Assembly: GCF_001514205.1 (NCBI RefSeq)
Contig: NZ_KQ948775.1
Coordinates: forward strand, 1 to 64,000
DNA from: Streptomyces griseoruber
GTDB lineage: Bacteria > Actinomycetota > Actinomycetes > Streptomycetales > Streptomycetaceae
Length of the DNA stretch: 64,000 nt
Direction: 5' to 3'
In this document: positions 23,439 through 32,662 of the stretch, piece after piece
How the letters are laid out: the number at the start of each line of letters is the position of its first letter
How positions within the stretch are numbered: position 1 is the first letter of the stretch
The notes under the pieces: model-generated
Databases searched by the model: none
The model's input: the letters and a program-made list of their open reading frames with translations, nothing else
What the model was told of the DNA's origin: nothing
Program-made: the position numbers and the translations under genes

Positions 23439-24094
23439 CGGAGGAGACCCCGGGCTTCGAGGAGAAGCCCGACGTCCCCTCCGGCGCCACCTCCGACGAC
23501 GCCGAGCCGAAGGCCGCCGCCTCCGAGGAGGGGGCGGCCCCGGCCGGGGACGCGAACCAGACTGCCGGGCTGGTGGCCCAGCTGGACCAGGTGCGCACCG
23601 CGCTCGGCGAGCGCACCGCGGACCTCCAGCGGCTCCAGGCCGAGTACCAGAACTACCGCCGCCGGGTCGAGCGCGACCGGATCGCGGTCAAGGAGATCGC
23701 CATCGCGAACCTCCTGACCGAGCTCCTGCCCGTGCTCGACGACATCGGCCGCGCGCGGGAACACGGCGAGTTCGTCGGCGGCTTCAAGTCGGTCGGCGAG
23801 TCGCTGGAGACCGTCGCGGCGAAGATGGGCCTCCAGCAGTTCGGCAAGGAGGGCGAGCCCTTCGACCCGACGATCCACGAGGCCCTGATGCACTCGTACG
23901 CGCCGGATGTCACCGAGACGACGTGCGTGGCGATTCTGCAGCCCGGGTATCGGATCGGCGAGCGCACCATCCGCCCCGCGCGGGTGGCCGTCGCCGAGCC
24001 CCAGCCCGGTGCCCAGGCGGTCAAGGCCGAGTCCTCGGACACGGCTCCCGCCGAGGCGGCGGACGAGAAGGACAACGGCCCTGAGGAGGGCTGA
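23435..24094 (+). CDS. grpE: Nucleotide exchange factor GrpE
   Basis: 219 residues. An acidic, disordered N-terminus (about 1-45) precedes the long dimerising coiled coil (DLQRLQAEYQNYRRRVERDR) and the C-terminal beta domain (EGEPFDPTIHEALM; VAILQPGYRIGERTIRPARV). It releases ADP from DnaK. It starts inside the dnaK stop (GTGA, 4-bp overlap), so it is translationally coupled. The C-terminal extension after about residue 190 is Ala/Glu-rich. Confidence 0.97.
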   Translation: MTEETPGFEEKPDVPSGATSDDAEPKAAASEEGAAPAGDANQTAGLVAQLDQVRTALGERTADLQRLQAEYQNYRRRVERDRIAVKEIAIANLLTELLPVLDDIGRAREHGEFVGGFKSVGESLETVAAKMGLQQFGKEGEPFDPTIHEALMHSYAPDVTETTCVAILQPGYRIGERTIRPARVAVAEPQPGAQAVKAESSDTAPAEAADEKDNGPEEG

Positions 24095-24136
24095 CGTAGA
24101 CAGCCAGCGGATCACCGGAGAGGGGGCGCGTCGAGG

Positions 24137-25309
24137 ATGAGCACCAAGGACTTCATCGAGAAGGACTTCTACAAGGTCCTCGGCGTCCCCAAGGACGCCA
24201 CCGAGGCCGAGATCAAGAAGGCGTACCGGAAGCTCGCCCGCGAGTTCCACCCGGACGCCAACAAGGGCAACGCCAAGGCGGAGGAGCGCTTCAAGGAGAT
24301 CTCCGAGGCGAACGACGTCCTCGGCGACCCCAAGAAGCGCAAGGAGTACGACGAGGCGCGCGCCCTGTTCGGCAACGGGGGCTTCCGTCCCGGGCCGGGC
24401 GCCGGCGGCAACTTCAACTTCGACCTGGGCGACCTCTTCGGAGGCGGCGCCCAGGGCGGGGGCTCCGGCGGCTTCGGCGGCGGCATCGGCGACGTGTTCG
24501 GGGGCCTGTTCAACCGGGGCGGCGGCGGGACCACCCGTACCCAGCCCCGGCGCGGGCAGGACATCGACACCGAGGTCACCCTGACCTTCACGGAGGCCAT
24601 CGAGGGCGCGACGGTACCGCTGCGCATGTCCTCGCAGTCCCCGTGCAAGGCCTGCTCCGGCACCGGCGACAAGAACGGCACACCGCGCGTGTGCCCGACC
24701 TGCGTCGGCACCGGCCAGGTGGCGCGGGGCTCCGGCGGAGGGTTCTCCCTCACCGACCCCTGCCCGGACTGCAAGGGCCGCGGTCTGATCGCCGAGCACC
24801 CCTGCCTGGACTGCAAGGGCAGCGGCCGCGCCAAGTCGTCCAGGACCATGCAGGTCCGCATCCCGGCCGGGGTCACGGACAACCAGCGCATCCGGCTGCG
24901 CGGCAAGGGCGCGCCGGGCGAGCGGGGAGGTCCGGCCGGCGACCTCTACGTCGTCGTCCATGTCGGTGCCCACCCGGTGTTCGGCCGCAAGGACGACAAC
25001 CTGACGGTGACGGTGCCGGTGACGTTCGCCGAGGCGGCCCTGGGCGGGGAGATCAAGGTCCCCACCCTCGGCGGCCCGTCCCTGACCCTGAAGCTGCCGC
25101 CCGGCACCCCCAACGGCCGCACCATGCGGGCGCGGGGCAAGGGCGCGGTCCGCAAGGACGGCACCCGCGGTGATCTGCTGGTCACCGTCGAGGTGAGTGT
25201 GCCCAAGGACCTGCCGGGGAAGGCTCGTGAGGCGCTGGAGGCGTATCGCGAGGCGACCGCGGAGGAGGATCCGCGGGCAGAGCTGTTCGAGGCCGCGAAG
25301 GGAGCCTGA
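24137..25309 (+). CDS. dnaJ: Chaperone DnaJ (type I Hsp40)
   Basis: 390 residues with the full type I layout: J-domain (about 8-75, with KKAYRKLAREFHPDANKG carrying the HPD), Gly/Phe-rich linker (about 85-140), four zinc motifs CKACSGTG, CPTCVGTG, CPDCKGRG and CLDCKGSG (about 170-230), then the substrate-binding C-terminal domains. It stimulates the DnaK ATPase. 42 bp after grpE, in the same operon, and 5 bp before hspR. Confidence 0.97.
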   Translation: MSTKDFIEKDFYKVLGVPKDATEAEIKKAYRKLAREFHPDANKGNAKAEERFKEISEANDVLGDPKKRKEYDEARALFGNGGFRPGPGAGGNFNFDLGDLFGGGAQGGGSGGFGGGIGDVFGGLFNRGGGGTTRTQPRRGQDIDTEVTLTFTEAIEGATVPLRMSSQSPCKACSGTGDKNGTPRVCPTCVGTGQVARGSGGGFSLTDPCPDCKGRGLIAEHPCLDCKGSGRAKSSRTMQVRIPAGVTDNQRIRLRGKGAPGERGGPAGDLYVVVHVGAHPVFGRKDDNLTVTVPVTFAEAALGGEIKVPTLGGPSLTLKLPPGTPNGRTMRARGKGAVRKDGTRGDLLVTVEVSVPKDLPGKAREALEAYREATAEEDPRAELFEAAKGA

Positions 25310-25314
25310 CAGAG

Positions 25315-25761
25315 ATGGACGGCCGTCGGCGTAACCCCTATGAACTGACCCAGGAGACCCCGGTCTACGTCATCTCGGTGGCGGCCCAGCTCTCCGGCCT
25401 GCACCCGCAGACACTGCGTCAGTACGACCGGCTGGGCCTGGTCTCCCCCGACCGCACCGCCGGCCGGGGCCGCCGCTACTCGGCCCGCGACATCGAACTG
25501 CTGCGCACCGTCCAGCAGTTGTCGCAGGACGAGGGCATCAACCTGGCCGGCATCAAGCGGATCATCGAGCTGGAGAACCAGGTCGCCGCCCTCCAGTCCC
25601 GGGTCGCGGAACTCCAGGACGCCCTGGAGGGCGCGGCGACGGCGATGCAGCAGCGCGAGGCAGCGGTCCACGCCTCCTACCGCCGGGACCTGGTCCCGTA
25701 CCAGGAGGTCCAGCAGACCAGCGCGCTGGTGGTGTGGCGCCCGAAGAAGCCCAAGGACTAG
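25315..25761 (+). CDS. hspR: Heat-shock repressor HspR (MerR family)
   Basis: 148 residues. MerR helix-turn-helix at about 15-50 (LHPQTLRQYDRLGLVSPDRT) and wing (GRRYSARDIELLR), then a dimerising coiled coil (IIELENQVAALQSRVAELQD). It represses its own operon and clpB through HAIR sites, both found in this window. It closes the dnaK operon, with a strong terminator 10 bp downstream. Confidence 0.96.
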   Translation: MDGRRRNPYELTQETPVYVISVAAQLSGLHPQTLRQYDRLGLVSPDRTAGRGRRYSARDIELLRTVQQLSQDEGINLAGIKRIIELENQVAALQSRVAELQDALEGAATAMQQREAAVHASYRRDLVPYQEVQQTSALVVWRPKKPKD

Positions 25762-25770
25762 TCATCCGCC

Positions 25771-25806
25771 CGAAGGGGCCCGGAGTTCTGACTCCGGGCC
25801 CCTTCG
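25771..25806. terminator. Bidirectional terminator between hspR and the FN3 gene
   Basis: A perfect 16-bp stem (CGAAGGGGCCCGGAGT / ACTCCGGGCCCCTTCG) with a TCTG loop. It sits between convergent genes and probably serves both. Confidence 0.9.
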
Positions 25807-25822
25807 GCGTGCACCGCGTCCC

Positions 25823-27526
25823 CTACGGCGCGGTGACCGTCCAGTCGGCCGCCGGGACGGACTCCGTGCCGTCCGCCGAGACCGCGGTGACCCGGTAGAA
25901 GGACGCGGTTCCGCGCGGGGCGCCGGTGTCGACGTACTCCGCGGCGCCGCTGGGGAGTTCGGCGATCAGCTCGTAGGCGGAGGTCTGCGGGTTCCAGCGG
26001 TGGACGCGGTAGCCGCCCGCCTGGTCCGGGTCGGACGCGTCGAGGCCGTGCCAGGTCAGCCGGTTGCCCTCGTCGCCCTCGGCCGCCTCCGCGGTGAGGG
26101 TCAGCGGCGAACCCTCGGGGGTTGCCACGGTCGGTGTCATGTCGAGCTCGGTGGCCGTCACGATCTGGGCCTCGCCGGTCCACGCGAACGACGAGTTCCC
26201 GGCGTCGTCGAGGGCGTCGACGACGAAGCAGGACTCCTCACCGTCGGGGAGGGTGGTGTACGCGTACGAGGTGGTGCCGGCGGGCACGGAGTAGCCCGGG
26301 TACAGGGAGCACACCTGCTCGTCCCCCTCGTCGCCCCAGAGCTCACCGCGGCGGACCGTGTAACTCTCCAGGTCCGGGGTGGGGTTGGCGTCCCAGTGCA
26401 CCTCGAAGCCGTACGTGGTGGGAGTGACCGTCACTCCGGTGACGGCGGACGGCGGGGTGACGTCCCGGAGCGTGCCGACCACGCCGGTGGACTGCGCGGA
26501 CTCGTTGCCCGCCGCGTCCAGCGCGGTGACCCGGTAGTAGTGGCTGGTGCCCTCCACGGCGGTGGAGTCCAGGTAGGAGGTCCGGTCGCTGCTGCCGATG
26601 CGGGTGTAGGTGCCGCTCATGCTCGACGCCCGGTACACGTCGTACGACGCCGCCCCCGCGACCTCGCTCCAGGAGACCCGCAGCCCCTCCGGTTCGCTGG
26701 CGGTGGGGCGCAGGACGGGCGTGGCGGGGGCGGTCCGGTCGGCCGTGGTGACGGTCCGGGGGGCGGTGCCCGCCGACTCGTTCCCCGCCGTGTCGTAGGC
26801 GCGCAGCTCGTAGACGTAGGCCGCGCCGGTCACCGGGAGCGTGGTGTCGGTGTACGTGGTGGAGGCGGTCGAGACCAGCCGGGTCCAGGTGGAGCCGTCG
26901 GCGGGGCGCCGGTAGACCCGGTGGCCGGCCAGGTCCATCTCCTTGTTCTTCGTCCAGCTCAGCTTCGCCCGGCCGGTCGCGCCGTCGTAGGCGACCGCGA
27001 GGCCGGCCGGGGTGAGGGGTGCGACCTTGTCGACCGCCGCCGAGGTGCGGGGCGTGTAGGCGAACTTGACGTTCGCGCCGCCGGTCCAGTTCACGTAGTC
27101 CACGCGGACGGTGTGTCTGCCCTGGGGGACCGTGAGGTTCAGGCTCTTCGTCACCGTCGTGGAGACGTTCCGCCAGACGTCGACCTTGCGGACGCCGTCG
27201 AGATAGACGCGGACGCCGTCCTGGGCCGATACCGAGAAGGTGAAGGGGCCGCCGGAGCCGAAGTCGCGGGTCACCGTCCAGCGCACGCCGAAGTTGTTCG
27301 TGGGCAGGCCGGAGGCGGGGGCCTTCGCGCCCCAGTTCTCGCTGACCGCCGAGTCGCAGTCGGTCTTCTTCGGAGTGCCCGAAAAGGTGGTGTTCGCGAA
27401 GAACTGACGCTTGTACACCGGGGAGGTGCAGCTCGTCGCGGCCGAAGCGGGCGCGGCGGCGAGGGCGGTGAGGAGGCCGCCGGTCGTGGTGAGCACCACA
27501 GCCGTCGCGAGTCTGGCTGGCTTCAT
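25823..27526 (-). CDS. Secreted PA14 / fibronectin type III domain protein
   Basis: 567 residues from ATG 27526, chosen for AGAGGA 7 bp upstream and the signal peptide that follows (LATAVVLTTTGGLLTALAAA, cleavage near ASAAT, about residue 30). About 33-160 is a PA14-like beta-sandwich (CTSPVYKRQFFANTTFSGTP; VYLDGVRKVDVWRNVSTTVT). Then come four fibronectin-III-like repeats (about 170-255, 260-350, 355-450, 460-560), each opening with an APxTP-type linker. Such modules usually bind carbohydrate or surfaces. No catalytic domain is present. Monocistronic. Confidence 0.87.
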   Translation of the reverse strand: MKPARLATAVVLTTTGGLLTALAAAPASAATSCTSPVYKRQFFANTTFSGTPKKTDCDSAVSENWGAKAPASGLPTNNFGVRWTVTRDFGSGGPFTFSVSAQDGVRVYLDGVRKVDVWRNVSTTVTKSLNLTVPQGRHTVRVDYVNWTGGANVKFAYTPRTSAAVDKVAPLTPAGLAVAYDGATGRAKLSWTKNKEMDLAGHRVYRRPADGSTWTRLVSTASTTYTDTTLPVTGAAYVYELRAYDTAGNESAGTAPRTVTTADRTAPATPVLRPTASEPEGLRVSWSEVAGAASYDVYRASSMSGTYTRIGSSDRTSYLDSTAVEGTSHYYRVTALDAAGNESAQSTGVVGTLRDVTPPSAVTGVTVTPTTYGFEVHWDANPTPDLESYTVRRGELWGDEGDEQVCSLYPGYSVPAGTTSYAYTTLPDGEESCFVVDALDDAGNSSFAWTGEAQIVTATELDMTPTVATPEGSPLTLTAEAAEGDEGNRLTWHGLDASDPDQAGGYRVHRWNPQTSAYELIAELPSGAAEYVDTGAPRGTASFYRVTAVSADGTESVPAADWTVTAP

Positions 27527-27837
27527 TCGATCCTCTGGTCGGGAAGGGCAGGCGTGTACGGGAAACCGCCTGTCGTGATCACGACTCGCGAGAACCGGCC
27601 TTGGTTGTACGGCTCTTTGCCTGCTGGTGACGTCCGCTTGGGGAGAGACCGTAAAGGGAGGTCCGTACCCTCTTCGCTCCGTCTCCATGCGTCTTCACCC
27701 GCTGAGCGGAGGGTGATGTTGTTACTTCGTTAAGCAGTTCGGCTTGACTCCGGTGGCCGCCGCCGCGTTGGCTTTTGGGACAACTGGGTCAACATGTCGC
27801 ACCCAGGCACCGGAACGCACCTGAAGTGAGCCCCTCC
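27527..27837. other. Divergent promoter region
   Basis: A 311-bp gap between the divergent FN3 and sugar-binding genes. It is relatively AT-rich near 27710-27740 (GTTGTTACTTCGTTAAGC), which probably holds the promoter of the + strand gene. No ORF or RNA gene is supported. Confidence 0.5.
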
Positions 27838-28947
27838 ATGCGTCGTATCGCCATAGCTGTGGTCGCCTCCACGATGTCCCTCTCGCTCGCCGGATGCGGG
27901 ATGCTGGGGGCCTCGGAGGACAGCAGCTCAGCGACACCGACCCGTACGAACGACATCACCATCGGTGTGCTGATGCCGGAGACGACGAACACCCGGTACG
28001 CGGAGTTCGACTACCCGATCATCAAGAGGAAGGTCGCCGCCCTCACGAGCAACAAGGGCAAGACCGTGTACGCGAACGCGGAAGCCAGCGTCAAGAAGCA
28101 GAACGCCCAGATGCAGAAGATGATCGACGACAAGGTCGACTGCATCCTGCTCGACGCCGTCGACTCCCACAAGATCGCTCCCATGGTGAAGAAGGCCAAG
28201 GAGGCGAACATCCCGGTCATCGCCTACGACCGGCTCGCCGAGGGCCCGATCGACGCGTACGTCTCCTTCGACAACGAACTCGTCGGCGAGGTGCAGGGCC
28301 GTGCCATCACCGAGGCGCTCGGCTCGGCCGACACCTCCGACCAGATCGTCATGATCAACGGCTCGCCCACCGACCCGAACGCCGCCCAGTTCAAGGCGGG
28401 GGCGATGGACGAGCTCAGCGGCCGGGTGACCATCGCCGCGACCTACGACACCGCGGGCTGGAAGCCGGACATCGCCCAGGCCAGCATGACCAAGGCGATC
28501 CAGAAGATCGGCAAGGACAACATCGCGGCCGTCTACTCCGCCAACGACGCCATGGCCGGCGGCGTCATCAAGGCCCTGGAGGCCGCGGGCGTCAGCGACA
28601 GCAACCTGCCCCCCATCACCGGCCAGGACGCCGAGCTGCCGGCCGTGCAGCGGATCGTCAGCGGCGAGCAGTACATGACCGTCTACAAGCCGTACGCCGG
28701 TGAGGCGGAGGCCGCGGCCGAGGCGGCCGTCGCCAAGGTCCAGGGCCGTGAGCTCCAGTTCGAGGCGCTCACCCGCGACAAGGTCAGCAGCCCGACCGAC
28801 AAGGACATCCCGGCCAAGCTGGTGACGGTGGTCGCGCTCACCAAGAGCAACATCAAGACGACCGTCATCGCGGACGGCATCTACAAGGTCTCCGACATCT
28901 GCACCGCGAAGTACAAGACGGCCTGCGACGCCATCAACCTGAAGTAG
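27838..28947 (+). CDS. Sugar ABC transporter substrate-binding lipoprotein
   Basis: 369 residues from ATG 27838, the start that gives a clean lipoprotein signal: MRRIAIAVVASTMSLSLAGC, with lipidation at Cys20. The fold is a type I periplasmic-binding protein like XylF/RbsB: ITIGVLMPETTNTRYAEFDY, DDKVDCILLDAVDS, IPVIAYDRLAEGPIDAYVSF, VYSANDAMAGGVIKALEAAG. It should capture a pentose or similar sugar at the membrane. No permease or ATPase gene is adjacent, so it must work with transporters encoded elsewhere, or as a sensor. Confidence 0.87.
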   Translation: MRRIAIAVVASTMSLSLAGCGMLGASEDSSSATPTRTNDITIGVLMPETTNTRYAEFDYPIIKRKVAALTSNKGKTVYANAEASVKKQNAQMQKMIDDKVDCILLDAVDSHKIAPMVKKAKEANIPVIAYDRLAEGPIDAYVSFDNELVGEVQGRAITEALGSADTSDQIVMINGSPTDPNAAQFKAGAMDELSGRVTIAATYDTAGWKPDIAQASMTKAIQKIGKDNIAAVYSANDAMAGGVIKALEAAGVSDSNLPPITGQDAELPAVQRIVSGEQYMTVYKPYAGEAEAAAEAAVAKVQGRELQFEALTRDKVSSPTDKDIPAKLVTVVALTKSNIKTTVIADGIYKVSDICTAKYKTACDAINLK

Positions 28948-28948
28948 G

Positions 28949-28993
28949 CGGCGGGGCCCGGCGGGCGCCCCCCGCACAGGGGGGACCCCGCCG
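28949..28993. terminator. Hairpin between convergent genes
   Basis: Outer arms CGGCGGGG and CCCCGCCG enclose an inner CCCCCC/GGGGGG stem, immediately after the lipoprotein stop and 9 bp from the transglutaminase-like gene's stop. Confidence 0.65.
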
Positions 28994-29001
28994 TGGGCCC
29001 G

Positions 29002-29844
29002 TCACCCCACCCGCGTGAACTCCACCGTCACCTCCGGCGGGCCGCCGGCCACGCCCCGGTAGATCCCCTTGTGCGGGGTGACGTCGTCGTAGTCGCGGCC
29101 CCGGCCGACCACCACGTGGGACTCGTCGGCGCGGGTCCGGTTGGTCGGGTCGTAGCCGTACCAGTCGCCCGCCCAGTACTCGATCCAGGCATGGCTCTGC
29201 CCGGCCACCGGGCGGTGCAGCTCCGCCTCCCGCTCGGGGTGGAGATAGCCGGAGACGTACCGGGCGGGCAGCCCCAGACCGCGCAGCAGCGCGATCGACA
29301 CATGCGCGATGTCCTGGCAGACGCCCGCGCCCTGCTCCCAGGCCTCCGCCGCCGAGGTGTTCACACCGGTGGTGCCGGGGAGGTACGCCACCCGGTCGGC
29401 GACCAGGCCGGAGACGGTCACCGCCGTCGCGTGCGGGTCCAGGCCCGCCGCGGCCTTCCGCGCCTTCTTCACCAGCTTCGGCGGGACGGTCGTACGGACC
29501 GTCGGGGCGGCGAACTCCAGCAGCCGGGAGCCGGCGACCCGGCCGGCGATCTCCGGCCAGCCGGGGGCCGGGGGCAGCTCGCCCGGCGGTGCCGTCTCGA
29601 CCAGGCTGGAGGCCGTGATCGTGAGATCGGCGTGCGGGTCCATCAGCTCGAAGGCGGTGACCTGAGTGCCCCAGTAGTCCCAGTACGACCAGGTGGAGGC
29701 CGCCGGACGGATCGTCACCCGGGAATCCAGCGTGGTCTGTCCGGGCAGGGTCAGGGGGGTCATCCGGACCTCGTTGTGCGAGGAGACCGCGGCCTGCGCG
29801 TAGGAGACGCGGGTGGTGTGCTCGATGCGGAGCCTGCGGGTCAT
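29002..29844 (-). CDS. Transglutaminase-like cysteine protease family protein
   Basis: 280 residues. The N-terminal beta domain (RRLRIEHTTRVSYAQAAVSS) is typical of bacterial transglutaminase-like proteins. The catalytic triad is visible: Cys in EQGAGVCQDIAH (about residue 176), His in QSHAWIEYW (about 218) and Asp in YGYDPTNRT (about 233). AAGGAG lies 8 bp before the ATG. It is third in an operon with the alpha-E and ATP-grasp genes (3-bp gap). That conserved trio is thought to make and process peptide bonds on an unknown substrate. Confidence 0.9.
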   Translation of the reverse strand: MTRRLRIEHTTRVSYAQAAVSSHNEVRMTPLTLPGQTTLDSRVTIRPAASTWSYWDYWGTQVTAFELMDPHADLTITASSLVETAPPGELPPAPGWPEIAGRVAGSRLLEFAAPTVRTTVPPKLVKKARKAAAGLDPHATAVTVSGLVADRVAYLPGTTGVNTSAAEAWEQGAGVCQDIAHVSIALLRGLGLPARYVSGYLHPEREAELHRPVAGQSHAWIEYWAGDWYGYDPTNRTRADESHVVVGRGRDYDDVTPHKGIYRGVAGGPPEVTVEFTRVG

Positions 29845-29846
29845 GC

Positions 29847-30779
29847 TCAGACTCCTTCCTGGGCCCACACGACGGGCCCCTGGTACGGGAAGAACCGCTC
29901 GGCGACCGCCTCCGCCGAGGCCATGCAGGCGGTCTGGAGATCCCGCAGGAGCAGCGGCAACTGGTCCTCCAGGGCCTGGGTGTCGAGGTACTCCAGGCGG
30001 GTGCGCAGCCCGCCGATGGGGCGGCGGGCCGGGTCCTGGCGGGGGCGGCCGAGCGCGGACAGGCACTCCTCCGCCGTGGTCAGCGCGTGCAGCGCCGAGC
30101 GCGGGAAGTCCCGGTCGAGCAGCAGGAACTCGGCGACGCGCGCCGTGTCCCCGAAGCCTCCGTACACCCGCGCGAACGCCTCGTCGGCGCCGGACGCGCT
30201 CAGCAGCGTCGGCCAGTCCGGCGCGTGCACGGCGTCCAGGACGCGCACCGACAGCAGCCGTACGGTCATGTCCACCCGTTCCAGGCTCCGGCCCAGGACG
30301 ACGAACCGCCAGGAGTCGTCCCGGCTCATCGTGGAGTCGGCCAGGCCGAAGAAGAGCGCGGCACGGCTGCGGACCAGTTCCAGATAGCCGTACGGGCCCG
30401 TGCGGCGGGCGGCGCGGCGCTGGTCGGCGAGGGCGTGCCAGGTGGCGTTCAGGCACTCCCACATGGCCGAGGAGACGGCCTCACGGGCGCTGCGGGCGTT
30501 GAGCCGGGCGGCGCCCAGGGCGCCTTCGATCGAGCCGGTCGAGCGGGCGTCGAACGCCAGTTGGTCGAGGACCTGCTGCATGTCGACCGGTGCGCGGCCC
30601 GCGTCCATGCCGAGGATCGCGTACAGCGACCGGCAGGCCAGGTCCTCGTCGCGCCAGGGGTCCTCCAGCATGCGGTGGAGGTAGGCGTCGAGGATGCGCG
30701 CGGTGGCGTCGGCCCGTTCGACATAGCGGCCGGTCCAGGTCAGCGCCTCCGCGATGCGGGAGAGGATCACGTCGTTCAC
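29847..30779 (-). CDS. Alpha-E domain protein (DUF403)
   Basis: 310 residues, almost all helical. It starts ILSRIAEALTWTGRYVERAD, the signature opening of the alpha-E family, with repeated Arg/Glu-rich helices (RFVVLGRSLERVDMTVRLLS). Read from a GTG at 30779 that overlaps the ATP-grasp stop (GTGA), so translation is coupled. Alpha-E proteins are nearly always linked to a circularly permuted ATP-grasp and a transglutaminase-like gene, as here. Biochemical role unproven. Confidence 0.9.
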   Translation of the reverse strand: MNDVILSRIAEALTWTGRYVERADATARILDAYLHRMLEDPWRDEDLACRSLYAILGMDAGRAPVDMQQVLDQLAFDARSTGSIEGALGAARLNARSAREAVSSAMWECLNATWHALADQRRAARRTGPYGYLELVRSRAALFFGLADSTMSRDDSWRFVVLGRSLERVDMTVRLLSVRVLDAVHAPDWPTLLSASGADEAFARVYGGFGDTARVAEFLLLDRDFPRSALHALTTAEECLSALGRPRQDPARRPIGGLRTRLEYLDTQALEDQLPLLLRDLQTACMASAEAVAERFFPYQGPVVWAQEGV

Positions 30780-32323
30780 TGCTGCTGCGCCCCTTCCGGT
30801 ACGAGGGTGGGGGTCCCGTCGGGGCCGAGCTGGCGGGGGACGACGGACGGGAGCGTGCCGTCCTCGGCGCTGCGGGAGGGACCCTCGACAGGCCCCTCGG
30901 CGAGCACCCAGGTGTCCTTGGAGCCGCCGCCCTGGCTGGAGTTGACGATCAGGTTGCCCTCCTGGAGGGCGACCCGGGTCAGCCCGCCGGGCAGGACCCA
31001 GACCTCGTTGCCGTCGTTGACGGCGAACGGGCGCAGGTCGATGTGGCGGGGGGCCATGCGTTCGCCGGCCAGGGTGGGGGAGGTGGACAGGGCGACGGGC
31101 CGCTGGGCGATGAAGCCGCGCGGATCGGCGGCGACCGCCCTGCGGGTCTTCTCCAGGGTCTTCGCGTCGGCCTTCGGGCCGATGACGATGCCCTGCCCGC
31201 CCGCGCCGTCGACCGGTTTGACGACCAGCTGGTCGATCTGGTCGAGGACGGCCTCCAGCTGGCCCGGTTCGTCGGGGCGGTACGACTCGACGTTGGGGAG
31301 AATCGGTTCCTCGCCGAGGTAGTACCGGATCAGGTCCGGGACGTACGTGTAGAGCAGCTTGTCGTCGGCTACGCCGTTGCCGACCGCGTTGGCGAGGGTG
31401 ACGTTCCCGGCCGTGGCCGCGCTCAGGATGCCCGGGCAGCCGATCACCGAGTCGGGGCGGAAGTGGAGCGGGTCGAGGAAGTCGTCGTCGAGCCGCCGGT
31501 AGACCACGTGGACGGGCACCTCGCCCCGGGTGGTGCGCATCCACACCCGGTTGTTGCGGCAGACCAGGTCGTGCCCCTCCACCAGCTGCACGCCCATCAG
31601 CCGCGCCAGCAGCGCGTGCTCGAAGTACGCGGCGTTGCTGGGGCCCGGGGTGAGGACCACGACCCGGGGGTCGGCGGTCCGCTCGGGCGCGGCGGCCCGC
31701 AGCGCGGCCAGCAGCCGTGCCGGGTAGCCGTCGACGGGCACGACGTGCTGCCCGTCGAAGAGCGAGGGGAACACCCGGGTCATCGCCCGCCGGTTCTCGA
31801 TGACGTACGACACCCCGCTGGGCACCCGTACGTTGTCCTCGAGGACCCGGAAGTCCCCGGCCTCGTCGCGCACCAGGTCGATGCCCGCGACATGGATGCG
31901 GACCCCGTTCGGGGGCTCCACCCCGTGGGCGGCGCGGTGGAAGTGCGGGGAGGTCAGCAGCAGCCGCCAGGGGACGACACCGTCCTCGAAGGCCCGGCAC
32001 GGCCCGTAGGCGTCGGCGAGATAGGCCTCCAGGGCCCTGACCCGCTGCCCGACCCCGCGTTGTATGAAATCCCACTCGAGCGCGTCGAGGATCCTCGGCA
32101 CGAGGTCCAGCGGCCAGGGCCGCTCCTCGCCCGCGAAGGCGTAGGTCACGCCTCGATCGGTGAACGAACGGGCCATCTGGTCTGCTCGGAAGCGCAGTTC
32201 ACCTGGTTCGATCGGCTGGAGCGCCGCCAGTACCGGCTCGTAGGCGGTCCTGACCTCACCCGGCCGTTCGAACATCTCGTCCCACGCGTCGGCCAACGCG
32301 TATGCGTCAAATATGTCCGCCAT
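30776..32323 (-). CDS. Circularly permuted ATP-grasp protein (DUF404/DUF407)
   Basis: 515 residues. Family features: YEPVLAALQPIEPGELRFRA near the N-terminus, RIHVAGIDLVRDEAGDFRVL with the ENxRxPSGVSY loop, VVVLTPGPSNAAYFEHALLA, the nucleotide-binding stretch QLVVKPVDGAGGQGIVIGP, and DLRPFAVNDGNEVWVLPGGL. These enzymes are predicted to ligate amino acids or peptides with ATP. First gene of the three-gene operon, expressed from the 32324-32662 region. Confidence 0.92.
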   Translation of the reverse strand: MADIFDAYALADAWDEMFERPGEVRTAYEPVLAALQPIEPGELRFRADQMARSFTDRGVTYAFAGEERPWPLDLVPRILDALEWDFIQRGVGQRVRALEAYLADAYGPCRAFEDGVVPWRLLLTSPHFHRAAHGVEPPNGVRIHVAGIDLVRDEAGDFRVLEDNVRVPSGVSYVIENRRAMTRVFPSLFDGQHVVPVDGYPARLLAALRAAAPERTADPRVVVLTPGPSNAAYFEHALLARLMGVQLVEGHDLVCRNNRVWMRTTRGEVPVHVVYRRLDDDFLDPLHFRPDSVIGCPGILSAATAGNVTLANAVGNGVADDKLLYTYVPDLIRYYLGEEPILPNVESYRPDEPGQLEAVLDQIDQLVVKPVDGAGGQGIVIGPKADAKTLEKTRRAVAADPRGFIAQRPVALSTSPTLAGERMAPRHIDLRPFAVNDGNEVWVLPGGLTRVALQEGNLIVNSSQGGGSKDTWVLAEGPVEGPSRSAEDGTLPSVVPRQLGPDGTPTLVPEGAQQQ

Positions 32324-32662
32324 GGCCTGACGTTAAGTGCGGGACGTAACAGGGCGATCACCCGGCGGTTTCCGGGAACGCACGCCTCCGCAAGGGGTTC
32401 CCCGGGTCCGGCCGGGCTCCCCCGTCGTCCGGCCGGACCGACCCGGGTGGAGAGCACCCGGGGGGAAGTGGAATCAACGATGCCCGCCTCCTCTGGCGTG
32501 CGCCACCATCAGCTTGTTGCAGTGCGAGGGGCGGAGGCCGGGAGAAACCCGGGTATATGAGGGGTTTTCCGCTGCCGTGGCCGGGGGAGCCGTGTTGCGG
32601 AGCCGGTCCGCGCCGCGCATAGTGGCGTCCCGGAAGGCGCGTCAGAGAGGTGTCAGGCGGGG
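32324..32662. other. Divergent intergenic region
   Basis: 339 bp between the ATP-grasp gene (minus) and the first regulator gene (plus). It contains several GC-rich imperfect stems around 32395-32465 and a short AT-richer patch near 32500-32570. No ORF has coding character. It probably holds both promoters. Confidence 0.5.
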
